DNA from: Haloarcula amylovorans
GTDB lineage: Archaea; Halobacteriota; Halobacteria; Halobacteriales; Haloarculaceae
Length of the DNA: 64,000 nucleotides
Direction of reading: 5' to 3'
Assembly (NCBI RefSeq): GCF_004681185.1
Contig: NZ_SRIF01000001.1
Coordinates: 558,001 to 622,000, forward strand
The position numbers and the translations under genes are program-made. The notes beneath the pieces are model-generated. The model did no database searches. It saw nothing but the letters and a program-made list of their open reading frames with translations, and was not told where the DNA came from. Positions 43,342 through 51,920 of the stretch are shown piece by piece (the first letter of the stretch is position 1; each line of letters begins with the position of its first letter).

Positions 43342-44175
43342 ATGTACGGCGTCGTCACGCGCAACGAGGAGGAGACCCGGTGGTCCGAGTTCGACCGGGC
43401 GTTCTACGAAGTCAAGGATGTCACCGGCCGGGCCGTCGAACCCATCGAGGACGCGGTCAACATGGTGTCGTGTTTCGGGGACAACGCCGTCGAGGGCGAG
43501 GAGGAACTGCTGGCGTTCGACGACGAGGGCACCGCTGCGACGCGGAACGAACCGTACTTCGACTGGACGTACGTCTGCCCGACACACGACCGCTACCGTG
43601 AGGGACTACTCGACATCATCGAGGAGGCCGCCGACGTCAACGAGGACGTACGCTTAGACGACGTGGGGTTCCCCCGCGAGGAGTACTGTCACTGCGAGCG
43701 CTGTGAGCGGAAGTTCGCCGAGAGCGACTACGAAGACTGGTCGGCGTGGCGCACGAACGTCATCACGGAGTTCGTCGCCGACGCCCGAGAGCGCGTGCCC
43801 GGCGACCTCTACGTCACCGTCTATCCCGACCCGTATCCGGGTCACCTCGAAGCCCGAACCGGGGTCAGCGTCGACGACACCGCCGAGTACGTCGACGAGT
43901 TCGTCGTCCCCATCTACGACATGGCCTATTCGACGACGTACTGGCTAGAGATACTCGCTAAGGGGTTCGTCGACCGTCTCGACAGTCCGTTCAGTATCGA
44001 ACTGTACGCCGTCGATGTCGATATCGACGACCTCGCCAAAGCGGTCGAGGTCGCGGCGGAGTACGGCCGTTCGGTGCTGTTCGGCTACGACGCCAGCAAC
44101 GCCCGGGCGACGGTGCGACGGATGAACGCCGATGCCCGCGACGGAAAATCCTACGGGCCGGAGAGCTCGAAGTGA
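43342..44175 (+). CDS. conserved haloarchaeal protein, possible glycoside-hydrolase-like TIM barrel
   Basis: A 277-residue soluble protein. Segment LDDVGFPREEYCHCERCERKFAES has the Asp-Asp-x2-Phe-Pro...Cys-x-Cys-x2-Cys arrangement I associate with some TIM-barrel glycoside-hydrolase-like proteins, where an Asp is catalytic and the cysteines stabilise a loop. Further strands LYVTVYPDPYPG, YVDEFVVPIYDMAYS and RSVLFGYDASNA fit a barrel. There is no signal peptide, so it is cytoplasmic. No specific family is assigned and catalytic activity is not shown. Confidence 0.6.
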   Translation: MYGVVTRNEEETRWSEFDRAFYEVKDVTGRAVEPIEDAVNMVSCFGDNAVEGEEELLAFDDEGTAATRNEPYFDWTYVCPTHDRYREGLLDIIEEAADVNEDVRLDDVGFPREEYCHCERCERKFAESDYEDWSAWRTNVITEFVADARERVPGDLYVTVYPDPYPGHLEARTGVSVDDTAEYVDEFVVPIYDMAYSTTYWLEILAKGFVDRLDSPFSIELYAVDVDIDDLAKAVEVAAEYGRSVLFGYDASNARATVRRMNADARDGKSYGPESSK

Positions 44176-44205
44176 CGGTACGCTTATAGCTCGATGCTCG
44201 GCGGC

Positions 44206-44231
44206 CCCACGTTTCGTGAAGCGAACGTGGG
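44206..44231 (+). terminator. hairpin downstream of the 43342-44175 gene
   Basis: CCCACGTT (44206-44213) pairs with AACGTGGG (44224-44231) and the loop TTCGTGAAGC can extend by two more pairs. It begins 30 nt after the stop codon. No T-run follows, so strength is uncertain. Confidence 0.45.
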
Positions 44232-44296
44232 AACACGGGGCAAATGGAGAGTCCTCGGCGGTCACTTTTATACGTCTGACCCTCGACAGTACACGT

Positions 44297-44590
44297 ATGA
44301 AAGAACGCGTCGGACGAGCGGTCAGTCGCGCAAAGTACGCAGCAATCGGCGGCGCAGTCGGTGGCGCTCTCGGTGGACTCGTCGGGCGGAGCGCCGCCAG
44401 CACCGGCGCTGGCTTCGGTGCCCTCGTGGGCGCGATTGTCGGCGAGAAGTGGGCTACCGCCGCGCCGTTCGTGGAGAAAGCGCGCTCGACGACATCCGAC
44501 AACCTCGGCGTGGCCGCACCGTTCGTCGAGAAGGCCAAGTCGCGCCGGAACAAGCAGTCCGCGGAGTCCCAGACCGAAGAGCAAGCGTAA
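44297..44590 (+). CDS. glycine-zipper-like small membrane-associated protein
   Basis: A 97-residue protein with a Gly/Ala-rich middle (AAIGGAVGGALGGLVGRSAASTGAGFGALVGAIVGEKW), repeating small residues every four positions as in glycine-zipper membrane proteins, between basic ends. Its second half holds two copies of APFVEKA(K/R)S, a short internal repeat. TTTTATAC about 25 nt upstream gives a clear promoter. Packing of helices or a role in the envelope is plausible; no family is recognised. Confidence 0.7.
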   Translation: MKERVGRAVSRAKYAAIGGAVGGALGGLVGRSAASTGAGFGALVGAIVGEKWATAAPFVEKARSTTSDNLGVAAPFVEKAKSRRNKQSAESQTEEQA

Positions 44591-44638
44591 GCGCCGCCAT
44601 CTCAATTTTCCGTCGTCTTCAGTATGTGGTAGCGCAAG

Positions 44639-45199
44639 CTACGCGAACCGCCGGTCGTGCCACTGGAGGATCTCCGCGCGGTCCCGGGTGTCTTCGGGTA
44701 ACTCCGCGAACCAGCGCGCGTCACTTATCTCTTCGTCCGGGTCCGCGACGGCGATGTCGGTCGTCTCGGCGCGTGCCTCGAACACCGGCAGAACGCCCCA
44801 GGTGTTGTTGCCGTCACAGTGGAACTCGATGCGACCGACCATGCCCAATCCCTCGATCGTTGCCTCGACGCCGCCCTCCTCGGCGAGTTCGCGGAGAGCG
44901 GCTTCGCGAAAGGACTCGTCACCGTCGAGTTCGCCGCCCGGTAAGACCCACATGTCGACGCCCTCGTGGCGGACTAACAGCAACTCGCCGGACGGTCGGT
45001 ACGTGAGCGTGTGCGCGCCGTAGGGCGCGCCGTGGTCTCTCGCGTCCTCGGCGACGCTCCGGAACCGCCGCCGCGGGACGCGACGGTGGCGCGTGAATTC
45101 CACGAAGGTATCGTGGCCGTCGGTCAGTTCGTGATACGTCTGTTCGGCCTGCTGGCTGGCGACATCGGCGAGATACCACAGGTCGTCGACGGTGGTCAT
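44639..45199 (-). CDS. Nudix hydrolase
   Basis: A 186-residue Nudix enzyme. The box is intact: GGELDGDESFREAALRELAEEGG contains G-x5-E-x7-R-E-L-x-E-E-x-G, giving Mg2+ ligands. LLVRHEGVDMWVLPGGEL precedes it as usual. It hydrolyses a nucleoside diphosphate linked to another group; substrate not predictable. The N-terminal 70 residues (WYLADVASQQAEQTYHELTD) form a helical extension found in haloarchaeal Nudix proteins. Start at Met 45199; a longer reading of eight residues exists. Confidence 0.9.
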   Translation of the reverse strand: MTTVDDLWYLADVASQQAEQTYHELTDGHDTFVEFTRHRRVPRRRFRSVAEDARDHGAPYGAHTLTYRPSGELLLVRHEGVDMWVLPGGELDGDESFREAALRELAEEGGVEATIEGLGMVGRIEFHCDGNNTWGVLPVFEARAETTDIAVADPDEEISDARWFAELPEDTRDRAEILQWHDRRFA

Positions 45200-45427
45200 C
45201 TGCCGTCGTCGAACGTGTCGCACCTACCGCACGGAGACGGGGGCCGGAGGGAGAGAGACGAACCAGTCATACCTCTCTGTACGGGTGAGAATCACTATAA
45301 CTCTTCGACACTCGTTCGAGCGGGAAGAGCGAGGCCGACGAGCGGCCCGTCCGCGACGGGTCCGGGACGACGACGGTCCCCGCGGCGAATCAGTCCCTTT
45401 TTGACCGGCCATCGAGTACCGCGGGAC

Positions 45428-45616
45428 ATGGCATTCGAAGAAGACGACAGCGTCACGCTTCACGACGAGCACAGCGACTACGACGGGCAAACGGGGACGG
45501 TCACACAGGTCGTCGAGACGATGTTCGGCGACGCAAACTACACCGTCTCCTTCGAGGACGGCCAAGAGCAGGGCGTCCCGGAAGACAACCTCGAAGCGGC
45601 CGAGGACGAAGCGTAG
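45428..45616 (+). CDS. small SH3-like protein (DUF1918-type)
   Basis: A 62-residue protein with a beta-strand SH3/KOW-like pattern: DDSVTLHDEHSDYDGQTGTVTQVVETMFGDANYTVSFEDGQEQGV, ending in an acidic tail. Similar short proteins are common in haloarchaea, usually annotated DUF1918. CTTTTTG about 30 nt ahead of the ATG is a weak TATA candidate. It is seven bases before the next gene, so it is probably co-transcribed with the COG1325 and RNase P genes. Function is not known. Confidence 0.75.
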   Translation: MAFEEDDSVTLHDEHSDYDGQTGTVTQVVETMFGDANYTVSFEDGQEQGVPEDNLEAAEDEA

Positions 45617-45622
45617 GTTCCC

Positions 45623-46048
45623 ATGTCGTCGGTTCCGTTCCACTACGTCGACCTCCGGACGTTCTGTTACGCCACGGAGGACGACAAACGCGTCGAGGAC
45701 GCGCTCCGCACCTTTCTGCCGGCGGAGTACCCCATCGAACGGGCCGAGAGCGAAGGCCATCACGGCGACCGTATCGTCGTCCTCTCGGCACGCGTCGAGA
45801 ACGCGGATGACGTGCGCCACGTCCTCTCGCAGGTGGCGACGGTAGACGATATCGACGCCGTCAAAGCGGAACTGGACGACAGAGTCGACGATAACTGTTC
45901 GTTCTTTCTCACCTTCGACAAACAGGCCGCCTTCGGCGGCGAGGTGCGCCGCGGTGACGGCATCACCCTGCGGGCGAAAGTCGAGGCATACCCCGCCAAG
46001 CGAGAGAAGGCGGTTGCGAACGCCCGCGAGGTCCTCGACGAGCTGTGA
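45623..46048 (+). CDS. RNA-binding protein, COG1325 (exosome-operon family)
   Basis: A 141-residue archaeal COG1325-like protein. FHYVDLRTFCYATEDDKRVEDALRTFLP, the acidic NPIERAESEGHHGD-like region and SFFLTFDKQAAFGGEVR are characteristic. This family is found beside RNase P and exosome genes in archaea and is thought to bind RNA. Its TGA stop overlaps the rnp3 ATG, giving direct coupling. Activity is not established. Confidence 0.8.
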   Translation: MSSVPFHYVDLRTFCYATEDDKRVEDALRTFLPAEYPIERAESEGHHGDRIVVLSARVENADDVRHVLSQVATVDDIDAVKAELDDRVDDNCSFFLTFDKQAAFGGEVRRGDGITLRAKVEAYPAKREKAVANAREVLDEL

Positions 46049-46749
46049 TGTACGAGGCCGTCCACGCCCATCCGGACGGTGAGAGCACCGTCGCGCGGCA
46101 CGCGTTGACCGCCGCCGAGTACGGTTTCGACGGCGTCGTCGTCCGGAACCACGGCGACGAACCGGCCGATTACGATCCCGAGACCGTCGCCGAGGAGTAC
46201 GGCATCGATGTCGCTGTCGGCGTCGAAGTGCGTGCCGACGACCGCTCGCAGGCCAGCGGTCTCGTCGGAAACCACCGCTCGAAACAGACGGTCGTCGCCG
46301 TCCACGGCGGCACTCGGGACATCAACCGGTTCGCCGTCGAGCAACCGGCCGTCGACGTCCTCGCCCACCCGATGCGCGGCGACGGCGACTTCAACCACGT
46401 TCTGGCGAAAGCGGCCGCCGAAAACGGCGTGCGCGTGGAGTTCTCGCTCCGGTCGATACTGCGACAGAGCGGTGGTAGTCGCGTCCGGGCGCTACAGGAC
46501 CTCAGAAAGCTTCGAGAACTCGTCGTCGACGCCGACGCGCCTTACGTCGTCAGCGCCGATCCCCACAGCCACCTCCAGTTTCGCGCCCCCCGAGAACTCG
46601 TCGCGCTCGGTGAGCGCATCGGATTCGACGCCGAGCAGATAACCGCGGGGCTGGAAGAGTGGGGAGCACTCGTCGAGCGGAACCGGCGGCTCGCCGACGA
46701 CGCGTTCGTCGAACCGGGCGTCAGGATCGAGGATATAGACGACGCCTAA
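46048..46749 (+). CDS. rnp3: RNase P protein component 3 (Rpp30)
   Basis: A 233-residue PHP-fold RNase P protein. It starts YEAVHAHPDG, has VVVRNHGDEPADYD, GVEVRADD, TVVAVHGGTRDINRFAVE and DVLAHPMRG, typical of Rpp30, which helps the RNA subunit cut tRNA 5' leaders. ATG 46048 is favoured over the GTG one codon earlier. The pop5 homologue rnp2 follows downstream, separated by a membrane-protein gene. Other archaeal partners, Rpp21 and Rpp29, are not in this window. Confidence 0.9.
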   Translation: MYEAVHAHPDGESTVARHALTAAEYGFDGVVVRNHGDEPADYDPETVAEEYGIDVAVGVEVRADDRSQASGLVGNHRSKQTVVAVHGGTRDINRFAVEQPAVDVLAHPMRGDGDFNHVLAKAAAENGVRVEFSLRSILRQSGGSRVRALQDLRKLRELVVDADAPYVVSADPHSHLQFRAPRELVALGERIGFDAEQITAGLEEWGALVERNRRLADDAFVEPGVRIEDIDDA

Positions 46750-46811
46750 CCTAATTTTGCGTCGCGAACAGTATGATACATTTATGTGTTTCACAGGCGT
46801 CACCTTTCGAT

Positions 46812-47231
46812 ATGACCGAGAGAACCCCGAGATTCGGTGCGCTCGTCGTCGCCTCGCTCGCGGCCGTCGTTGGGGCGAAGTACCTCATCGGCGGGGCATT
46901 GGCGATGGTGGAGACGGCGGTGAGCGACGCGATGCTGGTCTCCGGGTCGGTTCCGGCGACGTTCGCCGCCGGGCTTTTGCTGGCGGTGGTGGCGGGCGGA
47001 ATCGTCGACGGAGCGGCCTGGGCGCGAGCGGCGACCGTCCTCATGTTCCTGCTCGTCGCGGCGCTCAGCGTTCCCGCCTTGCTCGCCGTCGATCCCATCA
47101 TCGTCACTGAAACCGTGGGAATGGGGCTGGCATCGGCGTACTTACTGGTCCGGAATCCGATCGAGGACGAGTCGCCGCGGCGGGTCGACGAAGAGGACAG
47201 CGCCAGTCGAATCGGGTCGACGCTGCGATAG
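46812..47231 (+). CDS. small membrane protein between RNase P genes
   Basis: A 139-residue protein with about four hydrophobic segments (FGALVVASLAAVVGAKYLIGGAL, VPATFAAGLLLAVVAGGIV, AATVLMFLLVAALSVPALLAV, VGMGLASAYLLV) and a short acidic tail. It is predicted from Met 46812; an upstream Met at 46773 would add 13 residues without a clear function. It lies between rnp3 and rnp2, positions normally adjacent in many archaea. No family is recognised. Confidence 0.75.
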   Translation: MTERTPRFGALVVASLAAVVGAKYLIGGALAMVETAVSDAMLVSGSVPATFAAGLLLAVVAGGIVDGAAWARAATVLMFLLVAALSVPALLAVDPIIVTETVGMGLASAYLLVRNPIEDESPRRVDEEDSASRIGSTLR

Positions 47232-47337
47232 TCGAACGCGATACCGATAGCGGACCGTTTTCGACAATCGACCCGTATCGGACAGTTCTTCACTTGCGCG
47301 GGATACCGTCGAGTATGCGGAGTGCGACGACAGGACG

Positions 47338-47817
47338 ATGAAACACCTTCCGAAACACCTCCGGCCGCGCTGGCGCTATCTCGCGGTCTGCGTCGAGACG
47401 TTGCCCGACGCCGACGTGGACCGGCGAGCGTTCCAGCGAGAAGTCTGGTACGCCGCACAGAACCTCCTCGGCGACCCGGGCAGCGCCGACGCCGACATGA
47501 CCGTTATCCGCTTCGCTCACGACGATGGGACGGGCCACGCGATCGTCCGGGTTCGCCGTGGGCACACCGACGAGGCGCGGGCCGCGCTGGCCTGTATCGA
47601 CGCTATCGACGGGCAACCCGTCGGCCTTCGAGTGACGGGAACGAGCGGCACCGTACGTGCGTGTGAAGAAAAGTATATAGGCGGGCCGGGGGAACCGTTC
47701 GAACAGAGACACGTCGTGTTCGAGAACGCAGAGAGGCACGCCGACGCCCGTGGAAAGCGAGTCGACGTGCGCACAGACGACGCGTTCGTGGGCGCGACAG
47801 ACCTCGATTTCCGATAA
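47338..47817 (+). CDS. rnp2: RNase P protein component 2 (Pop5)
   Basis: A 159-residue Pop5/Rpp14-family protein. KHLPKHLRPRWRYLAVCVET starts it in the family manner, and DMTVIRFAHDDGTGHAIVRVRRGHTDEARAAL and VTGTSGTVRACEEKYIG are conserved. With Rpp30 it forms a complex that positions the catalytic RNA. The proteasome alpha gene begins two bases after its stop codon, indicating one transcript. The C-terminal part beyond about residue 120 varies between haloarchaea. Confidence 0.9.
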   Translation: MKHLPKHLRPRWRYLAVCVETLPDADVDRRAFQREVWYAAQNLLGDPGSADADMTVIRFAHDDGTGHAIVRVRRGHTDEARAALACIDAIDGQPVGLRVTGTSGTVRACEEKYIGGPGEPFEQRHVVFENAERHADARGKRVDVRTDDAFVGATDLDFR

Positions 47818-47819
47818 CT

Positions 47820-48602
47820 ATGCAGGGACAAAATCAACAGCAGGCCTACGACCGGGGGATCACTATCTTCTCACCGGACGGACGCCTCTATCAGGTAGAG
47901 TACGCCCGCGAAGCGGTCAAGCGCGGCACAGCGAGCATCGGCATCCGAACCAAGGATGGCGTGGTACTGGCCGTTGACAAACGCATCCGCTCGCCGCTGA
48001 TGGAGCGCTCCTCAGTCGAGAAGATTCACAAGGCCGACGACCACATCGGCATCGCCTCCGCCGGCCACGTCGCTGACGCCCGGCAGCTCATCGACTTCGC
48101 CCGTCGACAGGCACAGGTCAACCAGCTGCGCTACGGCGAACCCGTCGGCGTCGAGACGCTCACGAAAGAGATCACGGACTACATCCAGCAGTACACGCAG
48201 GTCGGCGGCGCGCGACCGTTCGGCGTTGCGCTCATCATCGCCGGCATCGCCAACGGCGAACCCCGCCTGTACGAGACCGATCCCTCGGGGACGCCCTACG
48301 AATGGAAGGCGCTCGCGGTCGGTGCCGACCGCAGCGACATTCGCGACTACCTCGAAGAGCACTACGACGAGGAGATGGACCTAGACGCGGGCGTCGACCT
48401 GGCGCTCGCGGCGCTGGCCTCGGCCAACGACGACGAACTCTCCCCAGAAGGAATCGGCGTCGCCGTCATCGACGTCGAGACCGAGCGGTTCCGCGAGCTG
48501 ACGGACGAAGAGAAAGCGGACCACCTCGCCGACGCCGACCTGCTCCCGTCCGAGGGAGAGGGCGAGGGCGACGAGACCGACGAACCGGAAGACGAGGAGT
48601 AA
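47820..48602 (+). CDS. psmA: 20S proteasome alpha subunit
   Basis: A 260-residue proteasome alpha protein. QAYDRGITIFSPDGRLYQVEYAREAVKRG is the N-terminal alpha-subunit signature that forms the gated ring, and IASAGHVADARQLIDFARRQAQVN follows. It is not itself a protease; it controls entry to the beta chamber. The last 25 residues are a very acidic tail (SEGEGEGDETDEPEDEE), usual for haloarchaeal alpha1. It lies in the RNase P/SBDS neighbourhood. Confidence 0.95.
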   Translation: MQGQNQQQAYDRGITIFSPDGRLYQVEYAREAVKRGTASIGIRTKDGVVLAVDKRIRSPLMERSSVEKIHKADDHIGIASAGHVADARQLIDFARRQAQVNQLRYGEPVGVETLTKEITDYIQQYTQVGGARPFGVALIIAGIANGEPRLYETDPSGTPYEWKALAVGADRSDIRDYLEEHYDEEMDLDAGVDLALAALASANDDELSPEGIGVAVIDVETERFRELTDEEKADHLADADLLPSEGEGEGDETDEPEDEE

Positions 48603-48708
48603 CCGCGGTCCCGCTGTTCCGTCTTTCTCTCTGATTTCACCGCGTCTGGGGGTGTTCGAATCGACCGACGCAGTAAGGACTTTAACCGCCCCCCCGCTAC
48701 CGACGGGT

Positions 48709-49437
48709 ATGATATCGCTTGACGAGGCTGTGACGGCGCGCCTCGAATCGCACGGACAGCGCTTCGAGGTACTGGTCGATCCCGACGCGGCACTGGCGAT
48801 GAAACGCGGTGAGTTCGAGGGCGAGTTAGAGGACGTCATCGCGGCCGAGGACGTCTTCGAGGACGCCTCTCGGGGTGACCGGCCACCCGAGGAGAGCTTA
48901 AAAGAGGTGTTTGGAACCACCGACCCGATGGAGATAATCCCCGAAGTCGTCGACCGGGGGGAGATACAGATCACGGCCGACCAGCGCCGTGAGATGCAAG
49001 AACAGAAGCACAAACAACTCGTCCAACAGATAACCCGCAACGCCGTCAACCCGCAGATGGACGACGCACCCCATCCGCCAGAACGCATCGAGTCGGCGCT
49101 CGAAGAGACGGACTTCCGCGTCGACCCGATGGAACCCGTCGAGGCACAGGTCGACGAGGCGTTGGACGCCTTGCGGCCGGTCATCCCCATCCGCTTCGAC
49201 GAGGTGACCGTCGCCGTGCAGGTGCCCGCCGACTACGCCGGCAGCGCGCAGGCCCAGATTCGACAGTTCGGCGACCTCGAACGCGAGGAGTGGCAGTCCG
49301 ATGGGTCGTGGGTCGGCGTCCTCACGTTCCCAGCGGGGATGCAAAACGAGTTCTACGACCTCGTCAACGAACACACGAGCGGCGAAGCCGAGACGCAGAT
49401 CATCAAGGACGAAGACGACATCAGCACGCGAGGGTGA
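48709..49437 (+). CDS. ribosome assembly factor SBDS
   Basis: A 242-residue SBDS protein that helps release the anti-association factor from the large ribosomal subunit. ISLDEAVTARLESHGQRFEVLVDPDAALAMKRGE is the N-terminal domain; EIQITADQRREMQEQKHKQLVQQITRNAVNPQ the helical middle; and VQVPADYAGSAQAQIRQFG the third domain. TTTAA 27 nt before the ATG supports this start, giving a separate leaderless promoter behind psmA. In many archaea it is followed by exosome genes, but here a minus-strand gene follows. Confidence 0.95.
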   Translation: MISLDEAVTARLESHGQRFEVLVDPDAALAMKRGEFEGELEDVIAAEDVFEDASRGDRPPEESLKEVFGTTDPMEIIPEVVDRGEIQITADQRREMQEQKHKQLVQQITRNAVNPQMDDAPHPPERIESALEETDFRVDPMEPVEAQVDEALDALRPVIPIRFDEVTVAVQVPADYAGSAQAQIRQFGDLEREEWQSDGSWVGVLTFPAGMQNEFYDLVNEHTSGEAETQIIKDEDDISTRG

Positions 49438-49468
49438 GTCACGGCCGCGAAAAGACCCGTTCTCCGAG

Positions 49469-49816
49469 TTATCCCTGTTTGAAGCCGACGAGGAAACCGC
49501 CGGTGAAGCCCGCGCTGACCGGGAGCGCCGAGATAACCGACATCATCCACGACGGCGGTTGTCCTGCGGCAGTCTCGGTCGCGCCCTGCGTGGCGTTCTG
49601 AGCGGCCCCACCGATAGCCTGCCAGTTCACTTCGAGGATGCCGCGCGTCTCTAAGAATTTAAAGAGCGCCAGTTCGAGCCCGACGATGACGGCGATGATC
49701 TTGGCTATCTTTTTGGCAGCAAATCCGATAATACCGCCAATAAGACCACCCGTCCCCAGTTCGAGGCCCATTTGCGGGAGATTGAACCCGTCTAGTTGTA
49801 ACACAAATTCGACCAT
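49469..49816 (-). CDS. FUN14-domain membrane protein
   Basis: A 115-residue FUN14-family protein with two or three transmembrane stretches (LGTGGLIGGIIGFAAKKIAKIIAVIVGLELALFKFL, MSVISALPVSAGFTGGFLVGF) and the family-like GFxxKKxxK motif. In eukaryotes FUN14 proteins act on mitochondria; the archaeal role is unknown. ATTTAATAG about 30 nt before Met 49816 is a good TATA box. Convergent with SBDS and divergent from hflX. Confidence 0.82.
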   Translation of the reverse strand: MVEFVLQLDGFNLPQMGLELGTGGLIGGIIGFAAKKIAKIIAVIVGLELALFKFLETRGILEVNWQAIGGAAQNATQGATETAAGQPPSWMMSVISALPVSAGFTGGFLVGFKQG

Positions 49817-49926
49817 ACTGAGTACCAGAATATCATCTATTAAATCCTTTGTGCTCAGAGTATCACTGATGGAGCCACACGAGCCACCCCGCAGATTAAA
49901 TAATCGGACGGCGTACTGTCGCGTAA

Positions 49927-51237
49927 GTGACGGCGACACACACCACCGAGCGTGCGGTTGTCGTAAAGCGGGTCGACAGCGGCACGGCAAACACCGAAGA
50001 GATTCGTGACCTCGCCCGGGCCGCCGGGTACAGAGTGGTCGGGGAAGTCACACAGACCAGAACCGAAGACCCGGCATATCACCTCGGGGAAGGGAAGGTG
50101 ACGCGACTCGCCAACAAAGTGGCACTCGAAGACGCCACTACGGTCATCTTCGACAACCAGCTGGGCCCCTATCAGACGTACAACATCGGGAACGAGCTCC
50201 CGAAAGGCGTCCAGGCTGTCGACCGATTCCGCCTCATCCTCGAGATCTTCGGGCAGCGCGCCCAGACGCGGAAGGCACAGTTGCAGGTCGAACTGGCCGA
50301 ACTGCGCTACGAACTGCCCAGAGCGGAAGCCAAGGCCAGCCTCGCCAAGCGCGACGAGCGCCCGGGGTTCATGGGCCTGGGCGAGTACGACGAGACCCGC
50401 GAAGAGGACATCAAAAAGCAGATATCGAACATCCGCGACGAGCTCGAATCCATCGAGGAGACCGAGCAACACCGCCGCGAACAGCGCCGGGAGTCCGGGT
50501 TCGATCTCGTGGCGCTCGCGGGCTACACCAACGCTGGGAAGTCGACGCTGCTCCGCCGCCTCGCCGACGACTTGGAGGTCGACGAGAACGAGGACCTCCA
50601 TCCCGACCTCGATACGACCGCAGAGAGCGAGGACCGGCTGTTCACGACGCTCGGAACGACCACGCGCCGGGCGCAGGTGGGCAAACGCGACGTCCTCGTG
50701 ACCGACACTGTCGGGTTCATCCAGGACCTCCCGCACTGGTTGGTCGAGTCCTTCAAGTCCACGCTGGATTCGGTCTACCGCGCCGACCTCGTCTTGCTGG
50801 TCGTCGACGTTTCCGAGTCGGTCGAGGAGATTCGCGAGAAACTGGTGACGAGCCACGACACGCTCTACGAGCGCAACCAGGCACCCATCGTGACGGTGCT
50901 GAACAAGACCGACGTCGTCGACGAAGAGGAGGTTCGCCGGAAGCGAGACGCCCTCTCGAAACTCGCTCCCAACCCCGTGGCCGTCAGCGGCAAAGAGGGG
51001 CTGAACATCGAGGAACTGGCCACTCGCATCGACGCGGAACTCCCCGACTACGAACGCGAGCGCCTCGTCTTACCGATGACCGACGAGACGATGAGCGTCG
51101 TGTCGTGGATTCACGACCACGCCCACGTCGAGACCGTCGACTACGGCGACCAGGTCGTCATCGAGTTCGAGGCCCGCCCCGACATCGTCGAGCAGTCCCG
51201 GGCGAAAGCGGGCGACCTCGTCGGGGCGTCCGCTTGA
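49927..51237 (+). CDS. hflX: GTPase HflX
   Basis: A 436-residue ribosome-associated GTPase. The Gly-rich N-terminal domain has DPAYHLGEGKV and LPKGVQAVDRFRLILEIFGQRAQTRKAQLQVELAELRYELPR; the G domain has G1 GYTNAGKST at 199-207, G3 VTDTVGFIQDLPHWLVESFKSTL, and G4 VLNKTD. It splits stalled ribosomes in studied bacteria. The gene uses a GTG start at 49927, with ATTAAATAA about 30 nt ahead. Confidence 0.93.
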   Translation: MTATHTTERAVVVKRVDSGTANTEEIRDLARAAGYRVVGEVTQTRTEDPAYHLGEGKVTRLANKVALEDATTVIFDNQLGPYQTYNIGNELPKGVQAVDRFRLILEIFGQRAQTRKAQLQVELAELRYELPRAEAKASLAKRDERPGFMGLGEYDETREEDIKKQISNIRDELESIEETEQHRREQRRESGFDLVALAGYTNAGKSTLLRRLADDLEVDENEDLHPDLDTTAESEDRLFTTLGTTTRRAQVGKRDVLVTDTVGFIQDLPHWLVESFKSTLDSVYRADLVLLVVDVSESVEEIREKLVTSHDTLYERNQAPIVTVLNKTDVVDEEEVRRKRDALSKLAPNPVAVSGKEGLNIEELATRIDAELPDYERERLVLPMTDETMSVVSWIHDHAHVETVDYGDQVVIEFEARPDIVEQSRAKAGDLVGASA

Positions 51238-51317
51238 AACCTGGTCACTGACGGCGACCACCGTCGACCCCCGGTGCCGACCACAGGGTTATCCAATTGT
51301 AAATCCTACACGTAGTG

Positions 51318-51917
51318 ATGGCAGACGACAAATCTGGACGAGATAAGCAAGCGCATGACGCAGAGCGACGCCAACGAGAGCGCGACATCGTCGCGGAACT
51401 CGAGCGCGAGGACGAGACGGAACCACCGGCCGACCCGGCCGAACTCGACGACTTCGAGGCGGCGCTCGACGTGGTGGAGTTCCCAGCGACGGGGAGCGAC
51501 GTCGTCGCGGCGGTCGGCGACCAAACCGTGACCGACGGCGACGAGAGCTACGCCGTCGAGGAACTCGTCCCGGACACGGACGAGGAGCGGTTCAGCTCGA
51601 CCGCCGCCGTCCGAATGCGGGTACAGCGGCCGAGAATCGCCGCGGCCATGAAGCGAATCGTGGAAGCGAGCGAGTCGCTCTCGAACGTGGAACTCGGCAC
51701 CTCACAGCGGGAAGCCTACGAGAAGACGTTTCGGGAACTCAAGGCGATCGACGAGGACGACGAGGACGAGGGCATCCAGGTCATCAGCGACTGGATCGTC
51801 GAGCGAATCCACGGGAAGGAGAAGCTCCCCGGGTCCCGAGAGGTGCGCCGGGAGGCGGCGAAGTTCTGTCGGCGGAACGGCTATTCGGTCCGGAACGACG
51901 AGTGGCTCGGCGTCTAA
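51318..51917 (+). CDS. conserved haloarchaeal hypothetical protein
   Basis: A 199-residue soluble acidic protein. The N-terminal 45 residues are highly charged and probably disordered (GRDKQAHDAERRQRERDIVAELERED). The rest has an SH3- or PRC-like region (DDFEAALDVVEFPATGSDVVAAVGDQ), a helical part, and a basic C-terminus (VRREAAKFCRRNGYSVRNDEWLGV). ATG 51318 is used; a GTG one codon earlier also fits. I recall similar proteins only in haloarchaea and do not know their function. Confidence 0.75.
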   Translation: MADDKSGRDKQAHDAERRQRERDIVAELEREDETEPPADPAELDDFEAALDVVEFPATGSDVVAAVGDQTVTDGDESYAVEELVPDTDEERFSSTAAVRMRVQRPRIAAAMKRIVEASESLSNVELGTSQREAYEKTFRELKAIDEDDEDEGIQVISDWIVERIHGKEKLPGSREVRREAAKFCRRNGYSVRNDEWLGV

Positions 51918-51920
51918 TGG

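Noticed and set aside
49438-49926. Exosome genes rrp4/rrp41/rrp42 after SBDS
   Set aside because: The only gene here is a minus-strand FUN14 protein; no exosome motif in any frame.
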